Shown piece after piece: positions 32,157 to 41,489 of a stretch of 64,000 nt of DNA. Origin of the DNA: Candidatus Fimenecus excrementigallinarum (GTDB taxonomy: Bacteria; Bacillota; Clostridia; Oscillospirales; Acutalibacteraceae); assembly GCA_018714805.1 (NCBI GenBank), contig DVMW01000012.1, forward strand, positions 36,432-100,431. The letters run 5' to 3'. How positions within the stretch are numbered: the stretch's first letter is position 1; each line of letters starts with the position of its first letter. The position numbers and the translations under genes were made by a program. The notes beneath the pieces were generated by a model that worked only from the letters and a program-made list of their open reading frames with translations, did not search any database and was not told the origin of the DNA.

Positions 32157-35100
32157 ATGAAGAAACGCATCATAAGCCTGGTGCTGACCTGCAGCGTTCT
32201 GTTTTCCGTGCTCCCGCTAAGCGTTCTGCCGGCGTTTGCCCGGGATGACGTTCTGTACGGCGACGCCGACGGCAACGGGAAAGTGGATATGTCGGACGTG
32301 CATTTGATGGAGCAGTACATAGACGGCGACGAAAAAGCGCAGGCCGAAATCCATTTGAAGGCGGCGGACGTCAACGCGGACGACGTCGTTAACGGCGCCG
32401 ACGTGGCGCTTGTCAAGGAATATCTCGCCGGCAACATCCAGCTGACGGACGACCTTTGCACCGTCCGCTTCGACACGGACGGCGGCGGGGAGATAGCGCC
32501 CGTTAAGGTCGGCCGGAACTACGCCATTATGCAGGAGATTCCCTCTCCCGGCAAGGCGGGCGAGACCTTTGTCGGCTGGCAGAAGGAGGACGGCTCCGCC
32601 TTTTACCAGACCGAGCCCGTGACGGAGAATATGACCCTGCGGGCCGTGTACGAGCCGATGGAAGCCGCGGAACAGGTCTATATTGATTCCTTTGCCCTGA
32701 CGGACCAGGCGGCCAATCTGGAAATCGGCGTCACCGCCGCGGGCAAAACGGCCGAGCAGGTCAAGGCGGCCGTCACCCTGCTTGCCAAGGACGGCTCGGA
32801 CCCGGTGGAATTGCTTGTCCGTGACAACGGCGGCGGCAGCTTCGCGGTTTATGCGGACGGCGGCTTCCGCCAGGGCGGCACCTACGAAATGACCTTGGGG
32901 GACGGCCTGACCTTTACGGGCAAGGACGCGCGCTACCGCGCCGTGGCGCTGACCTTTGCCAAGGAAGAGGAAGACAACATCGAATTCGACCCCGACGTGG
33001 TGTTTATTCAGGATACCGACGAATACTCTTATTATATCAATGTGCCGGATTCCGGCAGGGAGTTTGTGCCGGTCCTGGACATTCCCATCTATACCGACGG
33101 CTCCGCCGAGGTTACGACCGGAAGCATGCAAATAACCACGAATCCTATCCCTGATGATATCCCTGCTTTTGATACCTACCTGGAGGCGGGCGACATCGTG
33201 TGCGTCTACGAGAATGTGGACCCGCGGGAGAGGGACTACACACAGGATTTGTATGAGGACGATTCCATCGCCTACATACGCGTAACATCTGTGCGCGTGC
33301 CCTGGGCCTTCCAATTTGAATCTCTGTCCGAGGAGGACATGGACGAGGTCGTCTTTATGCCCGACACCATTCCCTACCAGGTGGAGGCGCTGCCTGCCGG
33401 GGGCGTCGGGACGGCCGGCAGCGTGGACGTCAACGGCTATGACCACGCCGCAAGGGCGGCCCTCGGCATCACGGAAGCCCCGGCGTTTCACCCCGGTGAC
33501 CTGCTGGTGTTTTATGCCGAGCCGTTTTCGGCGCTTACGGAAGACAGCGCGGTCGTCTACGCCAAGGTGACGGGGATTCTGGACGACGAGCTGACCGCCG
33601 CTTACGAAATCATAGACAAGGCGGAGATTGCGGACCTCACCGGCGGGCTTTTTGTCAGCACGCCCATCACCCTCGACGATATCGAAACAGAAGAGCTGCA
33701 GGCCTCCGTGCTGTCCGCGCTGGAGGACAGCAGTTTTACGGACGAGGCCGCGTCCATTCTTGCGAAGGGCGCTTTGCAGACCCCGAGTATTCAAGACCAG
33801 CTTGCGGATATGGGCGTCAGCCGGACGGAGCTTGCCGCCATGGCGGCGCAGCCGCTGGCCGCGTCCGGCGGCAACGGCAGCAGCGGCAGGACCAAGTTTA
33901 TCGTGGAGGACGTCACGGTTACGCCGTCGGTCCTTATCCACGACCGCTACGAGGACGGCTACGGCCTGGGGCTCGACGTCAGCGCCGTGTTCTCGGTGAG
34001 CAAAAAGGTCGGCTCCGGGCAGACCACCTCCCTGAAAATAGAGGTCGGCGCGTATTTTGAGCAGCAGGGGGCGTTTGGCCTCAACGTGGATGTGGACACG
34101 GACTGGAAGGTGTATGTCATTATTCCCGTGCTCAAGGAGGTCACCTGCTCGGTATCCATTGACATCAAGAGCTATTCCAACATCTCCTTAAGCGCCAGGA
34201 CCTATACCGTCACCGAACAGAAGCGGGAGGCCTTCAACGGCTTTATCGATTTTGTGCGGAACGGCGAATATACCGACGCCGTGCGCGAGCTCAACGACCT
34301 GCGCGTGCAGCGCAAGCTCGGCGGCGGGGAAGAGGTCGTCGACCAGATAGACGCCATTTTGAACGCCTTCCCCAAAATCAACGTGGGCGGGACGGAATAT
34401 TCGTTTGAGGAGCTGGAAAACGAACTCAACAAGACCGACGTCAGCGACGAGTTTGAAGAGGTGCTGTCCGCCGAGAGCGTGGAGGACAGCAAGGTCGGGA
34501 TTGAACAGCTCATGAACCGGTATTCCGAGCTTATGAACAGCGAAAGCGACTGGGTGCAGCTCTTTAGCAGGGAGCTGTTTGCCAAGACCTACCACATCAA
34601 AATCCTTGCGATTAAGCTCAAGGTGGATTTCATTGTCCGCGGCGACGTCAACGTAACGTTGGGCGCCGATTTGGAGTACGAGGTCGGCAAGCGCTACAAT
34701 TTCTGGGTCAAGATTTTTGACGGCACCTCGGGCAGCAGCGAAACCGACCTGTTAGACGAGCGCTTCGGCTTCCAGTTTTATATCATGGGCTATATCGGCG
34801 TCAAGGCGGGCTTCAAGCTCGACGTGGCCGTCGGTATCCTGAGCACGTCGATTGCGAGCGTGGGTGCGAATGTGGAATTTGGCCCCTATGTCAAGCTCTA
34901 CGGCTATTTCCTCTATATTTATATCAAGGAACGGCCGGCAAACACCGCCGACTGGAACGTGGAGGAACGCGCGCAGGGCGCGATGTACCTCGAGTTCGGC
35001 CTGTATTTGACCGTCAAGTTTAAGGCGCAGGCGCTCAAAGAGTTAATCAAGTACGAGCCCACCCTATATGACGGCGAGTTCCCGCTTTTAACGGCAGGCG

Positions 35101-38100
35101 ACCGAAACAGCGTATACGACTTTGCCCTTGCGCCCACCCCCGCAGACATTCTCTATGTTCTGGACGACAACGGCGACTTTTCCGACGGGATAACCATGCC
35201 GCTGCCGGAGGCGTACCGGAATATGAAGACGATAGACCTGACCAGCGGGCAAAAGGCGCAGCGCGTCTATGCTTTATCCGATTTCCATATCCGCTTTACC
35301 GACCCGGCCTTTTCCATAGACAGCAGCGGCACCATCCGTTTTGACAAAAGCCAAATCGGCGAGGACGACCGCTACGCCTACACCGACATGATTGTCACCT
35401 GGAAGGGCGGCAAGCTTGCCTTCAGCGCGTTTGACCTTTCCATTACCGTGCCGGTCGTGTGGACCAGCTACAGCGAAAGCGAGATAAGCAAGCTCTATAA
35501 CGTCTATGTGGCGGTCGGCAACGAGACCTACGGCTACGAAACGGTGTGGAGCGGGCAGTATAACCGCATCCAGACCTTCGACCTGCCCACGCAGGAGGAA
35601 ATTCATGACCTCATCGGCTACAACGCCTATGTAACCGAGGACGGGACCAATCTGAAATACGCCGACGCCGGCGCCTACCGGGCGGAGAAAACGTCGGAGC
35701 TTACCGTGTCGGCGGACACCACCTATTATTATGACATTGGCCTTAAGACCTACAGCCTGCGCGTGAAAAACATCCAGGGCAAAAACGGTATCCCTTACGC
35801 CGGCACATATACCACGACCTACGGCGAACCGTTTGTCCAGCTCGCCTCCCTGGCGGACACGGGCGCCAACGACCCCGACAACGGCAAGTTCAGCACGTTT
35901 TTGAACCTGACCGTAGGGGACGGCGACGAGGTTTTCGCGCTCGATACCGCTGCGGACATGAGTTTTTATGAGAATTACGGCACCTCCGCTGAACTCAGCG
36001 CGAATTATGCGGACGCGTCGCGCCTGGCTGTCTTCCGGTTCCAGGGTGTGAGCGTGCCGGACTACACCGTGCCCTTCCGGGCCGGGACCGCGCCGCAGGC
36101 AGGGGATTTGATGGCGCATATCCGGCAGTACTTTGACGGGCAGGTAAGCATTACCGACATCAGCCCGGCGGTAACGGCCACCGAAAGCTCGGTTACCTAT
36201 TCGGTGACCTGTCAGGCGCTGACCGAGGATACGCCGGTCTATCCGGTGAACTTTATCGTCAAACCGTCCGAGCACCAGGCAGAGGAGGATATGCCGCAGA
36301 TTGCGTCGGTCAGCTACCCGGAAAACTCCATCCTGTTCGCGCCCAAGCTGCCGACGCTCTACGGGGCGTATCTGGACGGCTGGTATACGGACGAGGCCTG
36401 CACAAATGCCTTCGATTTCGGCAGCGCGCGGATGCCTCAGGGCGGCATAACCCTGTACGCGCGGTACATCTCCACGCAGGTGGAGGTGCACATCATGGAA
36501 AACGCCTCTACGGAGCTGGAGACGCGGCTTGTGCTCAACGGCAGCGAATTGGGAGAGCTGCCCAAAATCTCCGGCATGACCAGCACCCAGCGGCTGGTGG
36601 GCTGGTTCGATAACATTGAGTATACCGGCGACTTGTACACGGCGGATACGATTATCCGGAGCGATACGGATATCTACCTCTACCCGCATATCGGCGAGAA
36701 GCTGGATATTGGCATTACAAAGGACCTGTTCACAAAGGTTGAGAAGGCATATGACCGCAAGCCTGCCTATCTTGCGATGCCGGATATTTTTGAGTCCGCA
36801 GATTTTTACCGCAAGGGCTTTTATACGCAGGATTTGCAGGTGCTGTTCCGCGAGCAGGGCGCGGCCGTCACGGAAGAATGGACCGAGGTGGAGGACCCGT
36901 ACTATATTTTCTTAGACAGTGAATGGCCGGTGCATACGGGCGTCTACGACGTGCGCATTGTCTGGCCCGGGAACGAGAACTATAAGCCAGTGGATCTCTA
37001 TCTGGAAGGCTATATCCGCATCAACAAGGCGCCCTTCCCGACGACGGACGGAGCCGCTCTTTCCTTGCCGAGAGTACAGGGAGGCGTTTACAGTGTATCG
37101 GTACATCTGCCGGATAATTTCGACCGCTACAACTTTACCGAGGATAACCAGGTGACCATAAAGCTGCGATACATGCAGGAAAATGGAAACTTTGTGGATT
37201 ATGCCTCCCATACCATGCCGATTTTTGACGGCCAGTATGTGATGCACGATAAGTATTTGTATACCTTTACAGTCAATCGCGATGAATTGGTCAATCCTGC
37301 GGATGCCCCGAAGTTCGGCGGCACTCTCTTAGTCAGTGCGTGCCTGGAAATTTCCGATGGCTCCGACTACTACGGCGCCACGACGGAATACAGCCTCGGC
37401 AGTCTGCTGTATCCCACAGTAGAGCATTTTTACCCGGATAGGAACAAATCGTCTGCGAGAACGGCGCAGGCTGCGGTGCAGGCAGCTTCTCCGCAGACGG
37501 CGACGGCTTCTGAGCACAGCGGCGACGCCGAGCCTGTCGACGACGGCACGCTGCGGCTTTTAGGCGAGGACGTCAAAACCATGGCGGGCAAGACCTTCGG
37601 CATCACCTTAAGTCTTGACAACCTTGACAGTACAGGCGTATGGGGCCTGATGGCGCAGCTCGATTACGCCGGCGCGCCCTTTGAGATGCTTGGGTATTCC
37701 ACGGGCAGCGCGTTCCCGAGGGAAGGCTTTACCATGCACAGGGACTGGAGCTCCGACCCGTATTCCTTCGTCGTATCCAATACTGCGCAGACGAACATCA
37801 CCGAAGAGGACGACGTGGTAACCATCTGGTATCGGGTGCGGGATGACGCCGCGGCGGGGCATTATCCGGTGACGGTAACGCTTCCGGACGCCGTCAATGC
37901 CGCGGGGGAGAAAATTGCGTCCCAGGCCGCAAAAATCGACGTGTGGGTCGCCACCGACGGCGAATTCACAGCCCAGACGCCCGAAATCAAGCTGGTAGCG
38001 GAGGAGGACTATGTCTACACCAAGGGCAACACGGCTGACATGGTCTATGTCAACGGCAGCGTTTCGGACGGCGGCGCGCTTTCCTATCAGTGGTACGTCT

Positions 38101-41100
38101 ATACCGACAGCAAGGAAAACAGCACGCCGGTAAACGGCGCCGCAGCCGCCCGGTTTACGCCGTCCACCGACACGGCCGGCACGCTCTTCTACTACTGCCG
38201 CGTGACCAACCGTCTCTCCACGCTCGCCGGAGAAAGGACGGCTTATACCGATACCGACAGCATAAGGGTGGAGGTGCTGGAGAAAGAGTCCCTCGTCCTT
38301 CTCGACGCCAACCGCGGCGCCTTTGGCGGTGGTTTCACCGGCATAGGTCTGCACACCCAAAACGGGAGACTGCCGGATTTGGACGAACATATTCCCACGC
38401 GCGACGTGCATGACTTTACCGGCTGGTATACCCAGGCGGAAGGCGGCGAGCTAGTCGACACCGATACGGTGTTCCGGGAGGACACCACGCTGTACGCCCA
38501 TTGGGCGGCGACCGGGGAGCTGACCCACGCGCAGGCGCCGGTTATCGAGTGGGCAACGAGTTCTGTTAAGGCAGAGGTGGGCGATATCAGCAGCGAGCTT
38601 TATGTTCGGGCGAAATCGCCGGACGGCGGCACGCTTTTGTACAGATGGTATCGGAGCGATACGGCCAGCAACGAAAACGGCACGCCGGTAGAAAAGGCCG
38701 AGTATTACCGGTATACGCCGGATACCTCTGCGGACGGCATCGTCTACTACTACTGCGTTATCACAAACCGCAATACAAATCCGGAGATTACCGGCAGCCA
38801 GACCGCCACGGTTAAAACAGAGGCCATCCCGGTCTATACCGGCACGGTCTATGTCACGCTGGACGCCCGGGGCGGCAGCGTGCGTGTCGACCGGGTCCCG
38901 CTGAAGTTCTACAGCCAGAGCAGCGGCAGAATCCGGCTCGACGGAAACCTGCCAATCCCCGAAAAAGAAGGCTACGCCTTCATGGGCTGGTACACGCAGC
39001 CGGAGGGCGGCAGGCAGATGACGCAGTACGATGATTTCGAAAACGCCGTCACCCTCTACGCCCAATGGAGCCCGGACGCCCTCACGCCCGTGATTGCCGA
39101 CGGGCCGGACGACGTGGAGGGACAGATGGTCAACACTGAAATCTTCCTTCCGATAACGGTCCTTGACCCGACCGACGGCGGCACGCTTTCCTACCAGTGG
39201 TACCGCTGCAACGAAGACGGCAGCGGCGCGCAGCGCATAGAAGGGGCGACCGACAGCACCGGCACGGACATGGCCAAAGAGACGGGCACCTTCTACTATT
39301 ACTGCGTGGTGACCAACACCAATAAAAACGTCGTCGGCAGCCAGACGGCCTCCGTGCGCAGCGACATCGCCAAGGTGACCGTTGTGGCGCCCACGGGCGT
39401 TGAAAACGCGATGACGCCGCGCGTGACCTGGCAGGCCGTAGACGACGCCGAATACGGCCTGGGCGCGCAGACGGAGGCTTTGCGTTACACCGCGTTCGTA
39501 GACGACGGCGGCGTGCTGACCTATCAGTGGTATGTAAGCCCCGACGCGACAAGCGCCGGCACAGCCATAGACGGCGCTGTGCAAAGCACCTTCACACCGC
39601 CCGCCGATAAGGCCGGAACCTTCTATTATTACTGTGTGGCCACCAACACAAACGCGTATGCGTCCCAAAACAAAACGGCGCAAAGCGTCTCGGGCAGAGC
39701 CAAGATTACCGTTGTAGATGCGGAAGCGCCCGTTATCACCGCCCAGCCCGTCAGCGCAGCGTACCGGGAAGGCGATACGGCCGAATCGCTGCTTGTCGAA
39801 GTGAAAGCCCCCGAGGGCTGCAGCCTGACCTATCAATGGTACGAGGGCTATACCGACGACGGCGTTGCCGTGGCCGGCGCGGACCAAAACCGCTTTGTGC
39901 CCGCAGCGCAGATGGAAGCGGATGAGGACTATATGTCCACGTACAATTACTTCTGCGCAGTTACCGCCGTTTACCCCGGCGGCCGGACGCTGACCCTTTA
40001 TTCCCAGCCTGCGAGCATCACCGTCATCGGTGCCGACAGCGGGGAGTACATCGTCCGCTTTGCCCCCAACGGCGGCAGCGTTTCTGAAATTTCCATGTCT
40101 ACCGTGAATCAGCAGCTTTTGTATATGCCCGTGCCCGTGCGCATCGGCTACGATTTTGACGGCTGGTACACGCAGCCGGAGGGCGGCACGCACGTCACCG
40201 TCGGCAGCCGAATCTATGCGTCGGACGAGACCTTGTACGCGCATTGGACGGCCAACGGTCAGCCGGTGTACGCCCAGCCTCCTGCCATTACGGCCCAGCC
40301 GCAAGGCGCCCAATATACCGTGGGCGATTCGGCGGGCGCCCTGACGGTGGAAGCGGCGTCGACGGACGGCGGCGTCCTTTCCTACCAGTGGTATCAAAGC
40401 GCCGACGGCAGCACGGCCGGCGGCACCAAGGTGGGCACGAACAGCCCGAGCTTCACCCCCGACACATCCGCCGCAGGGACGTATTATTACTATTGCGTGG
40501 TTACCAGCACAAACAGCGCGGCGTACTATCCGACCGCCGCGGTCACAACAAAGGCGGCGTGCATTCAGGTGGCGGACGTCCATTCCCATGCGCCCGTGCC
40601 GGTGGCGGGGAGGAAAGCGACCTGTACCGAGGCCGGCAGCAAGGTGTATTACACCTGCGGCTGCGGCATGGCCTTTGAAGATGAGGCCTGCACAAAACCG
40701 ATTGCCGACGTGGAAAGCTGGAAGGCTCTCCCGCCGCTCGACCACAGCTTCGGCGCGTGGGAGACGGTGAAGGAGGCCACCTGCACAACGCCCGGCACGG
40801 AAAAACGCACCTGTACGCGCTGCGAAGCGGAGCAGACGCGCGAAACCGAAAAGACGGCGCACACGTGGTCCGAAGGCTATCCGGGTGAAAGCGCGGATGC
40901 CGAGCTGCATTACCATGTCTGCGAGGTCTGCGGTGTACGTGACGGCGGCGCGGCGCATGTCTGGAACGTCGAAGCCGCTACGGAGGAGACAGACAAGCAT
41001 TGCACCGTGTGCGGCTATGTGGCCGAAGCGCAGCTGGGGCATACCCATAAGGGTTCCCGGGTCGACGGCGAGGACGCAACCTGCACCGAGCCCGGCAGCA

Positions 41101-41396
41101 GGGCGTATTACGTGTGCAAATGCGGCATGGCCTTTGAAGACAAGGCCTGCACCAAGCCGATTGACGATTTGGACGGCTGGAAAGCCATTTCCGCTTTGGG
41201 TCACGACTTTGCAAACGGGAAATGCACCGTCTGCGGGGCAAAGGACCCGGACTATGCGCCGGCCGTCACCGGCGGCGGGCAGGACTCGCCGCAAACCGGC
41301 GGCAGCGGCGTCGCACCGTGGCTCGCCGTACTGCTTCTGTCCGGCGGCGTGCTCGGCGCGCTGGCCGTTCGGCGGACGCGCAAAAAGCGGCGCTGA
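32157..41396 (+). CDS. Giant cell-surface protein: dockerin, InlB-type repeats, cohesin-like domain, six Ig-like repeats, sortase-like tail
   Basis: 3079 residues. ATG 32157 follows AAGGAGGAG and opens a signal peptide (MKKRIISLVLTCSVLFSVLP). Order: dockerin (~34-92; DADGNGKVDMSD and DVNADDVVNGAD as calcium loops), InlB-type repeat (~97-165), large unassigned region (~170-1380) containing long amphipathic stretches, two more InlB-like repeats (~1385-1515), cohesin-like domain (~1798-1925), then six Ig-like repeats with a shared YQWY...YYYC core interleaved with three InlB-type repeats (~1942-2806), a Cys-pair-rich region (~2808-3035), and SPQTG plus a membrane helix and RRTRKKRR. SPQTG is an LPxTG-like sorting signal. 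A scaffold or adhesin on the cell wall is likely. No catalytic domain was recognised. Confidence 0.85.
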   Translation: MKKRIISLVLTCSVLFSVLPLSVLPAFARDDVLYGDADGNGKVDMSDVHLMEQYIDGDEKAQAEIHLKAADVNADDVVNGADVALVKEYLAGNIQLTDDLCTVRFDTDGGGEIAPVKVGRNYAIMQEIPSPGKAGETFVGWQKEDGSAFYQTEPVTENMTLRAVYEPMEAAEQVYIDSFALTDQAANLEIGVTAAGKTAEQVKAAVTLLAKDGSDPVELLVRDNGGGSFAVYADGGFRQGGTYEMTLGDGLTFTGKDARYRAVALTFAKEEEDNIEFDPDVVFIQDTDEYSYYINVPDSGREFVPVLDIPIYTDGSAEVTTGSMQITTNPIPDDIPAFDTYLEAGDIVCVYENVDPRERDYTQDLYEDDSIAYIRVTSVRVPWAFQFESLSEEDMDEVVFMPDTIPYQVEALPAGGVGTAGSVDVNGYDHAARAALGITEAPAFHPGDLLVFYAEPFSALTEDSAVVYAKVTGILDDELTAAYEIIDKAEIADLTGGLFVSTPITLDDIETEELQASVLSALEDSSFTDEAASILAKGALQTPSIQDQLADMGVSRTELAAMAAQPLAASGGNGSSGRTKFIVEDVTVTPSVLIHDRYEDGYGLGLDVSAVFSVSKKVGSGQTTSLKIEVGAYFEQQGAFGLNVDVDTDWKVYVIIPVLKEVTCSVSIDIKSYSNISLSARTYTVTEQKREAFNGFIDFVRNGEYTDAVRELNDLRVQRKLGGGEEVVDQIDAILNAFPKINVGGTEYSFEELENELNKTDVSDEFEEVLSAESVEDSKVGIEQLMNRYSELMNSESDWVQLFSRELFAKTYHIKILAIKLKVDFIVRGDVNVTLGADLEYEVGKRYNFWVKIFDGTSGSSETDLLDERFGFQFYIMGYIGVKAGFKLDVAVGILSTSIASVGANVEFGPYVKLYGYFLYIYIKERPANTADWNVEERAQGAMYLEFGLYLTVKFKAQALKELIKYEPTLYDGEFPLLTAGDRNSVYDFALAPTPADILYVLDDNGDFSDGITMPLPEAYRNMKTIDLTSGQKAQRVYALSDFHIRFTDPAFSIDSSGTIRFDKSQIGEDDRYAYTDMIVTWKGGKLAFSAFDLSITVPVVWTSYSESEISKLYNVYVAVGNETYGYETVWSGQYNRIQTFDLPTQEEIHDLIGYNAYVTEDGTNLKYADAGAYRAEKTSELTVSADTTYYYDIGLKTYSLRVKNIQGKNGIPYAGTYTTTYGEPFVQLASLADTGANDPDNGKFSTFLNLTVGDGDEVFALDTAADMSFYENYGTSAELSANYADASRLAVFRFQGVSVPDYTVPFRAGTAPQAGDLMAHIRQYFDGQVSITDISPAVTATESSVTYSVTCQALTEDTPVYPVNFIVKPSEHQAEEDMPQIASVSYPENSILFAPKLPTLYGAYLDGWYTDEACTNAFDFGSARMPQGGITLYARYISTQVEVHIMENASTELETRLVLNGSELGELPKISGMTSTQRLVGWFDNIEYTGDLYTADTIIRSDTDIYLYPHIGEKLDIGITKDLFTKVEKAYDRKPAYLAMPDIFESADFYRKGFYTQDLQVLFREQGAAVTEEWTEVEDPYYIFLDSEWPVHTGVYDVRIVWPGNENYKPVDLYLEGYIRINKAPFPTTDGAALSLPRVQGGVYSVSVHLPDNFDRYNFTEDNQVTIKLRYMQENGNFVDYASHTMPIFDGQYVMHDKYLYTFTVNRDELVNPADAPKFGGTLLVSACLEISDGSDYYGATTEYSLGSLLYPTVEHFYPDRNKSSARTAQAAVQAASPQTATASEHSGDAEPVDDGTLRLLGEDVKTMAGKTFGITLSLDNLDSTGVWGLMAQLDYAGAPFEMLGYSTGSAFPREGFTMHRDWSSDPYSFVVSNTAQTNITEEDDVVTIWYRVRDDAAAGHYPVTVTLPDAVNAAGEKIASQAAKIDVWVATDGEFTAQTPEIKLVAEEDYVYTKGNTADMVYVNGSVSDGGALSYQWYVYTDSKENSTPVNGAAAARFTPSTDTAGTLFYYCRVTNRLSTLAGERTAYTDTDSIRVEVLEKESLVLLDANRGAFGGGFTGIGLHTQNGRLPDLDEHIPTRDVHDFTGWYTQAEGGELVDTDTVFREDTTLYAHWAATGELTHAQAPVIEWATSSVKAEVGDISSELYVRAKSPDGGTLLYRWYRSDTASNENGTPVEKAEYYRYTPDTSADGIVYYYCVITNRNTNPEITGSQTATVKTEAIPVYTGTVYVTLDARGGSVRVDRVPLKFYSQSSGRIRLDGNLPIPEKEGYAFMGWYTQPEGGRQMTQYDDFENAVTLYAQWSPDALTPVIADGPDDVEGQMVNTEIFLPITVLDPTDGGTLSYQWYRCNEDGSGAQRIEGATDSTGTDMAKETGTFYYYCVVTNTNKNVVGSQTASVRSDIAKVTVVAPTGVENAMTPRVTWQAVDDAEYGLGAQTEALRYTAFVDDGGVLTYQWYVSPDATSAGTAIDGAVQSTFTPPADKAGTFYYYCVATNTNAYASQNKTAQSVSGRAKITVVDAEAPVITAQPVSAAYREGDTAESLLVEVKAPEGCSLTYQWYEGYTDDGVAVAGADQNRFVPAAQMEADEDYMSTYNYFCAVTAVYPGGRTLTLYSQPASITVIGADSGEYIVRFAPNGGSVSEISMSTVNQQLLYMPVPVRIGYDFDGWYTQPEGGTHVTVGSRIYASDETLYAHWTANGQPVYAQPPAITAQPQGAQYTVGDSAGALTVEAASTDGGVLSYQWYQSADGSTAGGTKVGTNSPSFTPDTSAAGTYYYYCVVTSTNSAAYYPTAAVTTKAACIQVADVHSHAPVPVAGRKATCTEAGSKVYYTCGCGMAFEDEACTKPIADVESWKALPPLDHSFGAWETVKEATCTTPGTEKRTCTRCEAEQTRETEKTAHTWSEGYPGESADAELHYHVCEVCGVRDGGAAHVWNVEAATEETDKHCTVCGYVAEAQLGHTHKGSRVDGEDATCTEPGSRAYYVCKCGMAFEDKACTKPIDDLDGWKAISALGHDFANGKCTVCGAKDPDYAPAVTGGGQDSPQTGGSGVAPWLAVLLLSGGVLGALAVRRTRKKRR
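38985..40188 (+). repeat. Direct repeats inside the giant gene
   Basis: A 28-base stretch coding GWYTQPEGG is identical at 38985-39012 and 40161-40188, part of two InlB-type units. Within the Cys-rich tail a 20-base identity also occurs at 40662-40681 and 41121-41140. Such identities can drive expansion or loss of units by recombination. Confidence 0.7.
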
Positions 41397-41430
41397 CCTG
41401 CGAAAAATACGCAAAAGGCCGGTATAAAAA

Positions 41431-41474
41431 GGAGCCGGATTTCAGTCTTTCGGACTGAAATCCGGCTCCGAGCT
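41431..41474. terminator. Strong bidirectional terminator between convergent genes
   Basis: Perfect 17-base arms at 41431-41447 and 41453-41469 with a 5-base loop. T5 follows on the minus strand, so it is the best end for the five-gene operon; the plus strand has a weaker T-tract. Confidence 0.85.
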
Positions 41475-41489
41475 TTAAGAGACCGGCGT

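Noticed and set aside
38451..41414. A 987-residue minus-strand frame inside the giant gene
   Set aside because: The plus strand codes recognisable Ig-like and InlB-type repeats and a sorting signal; the opposite frame has no promoter, ribosome site or domain.
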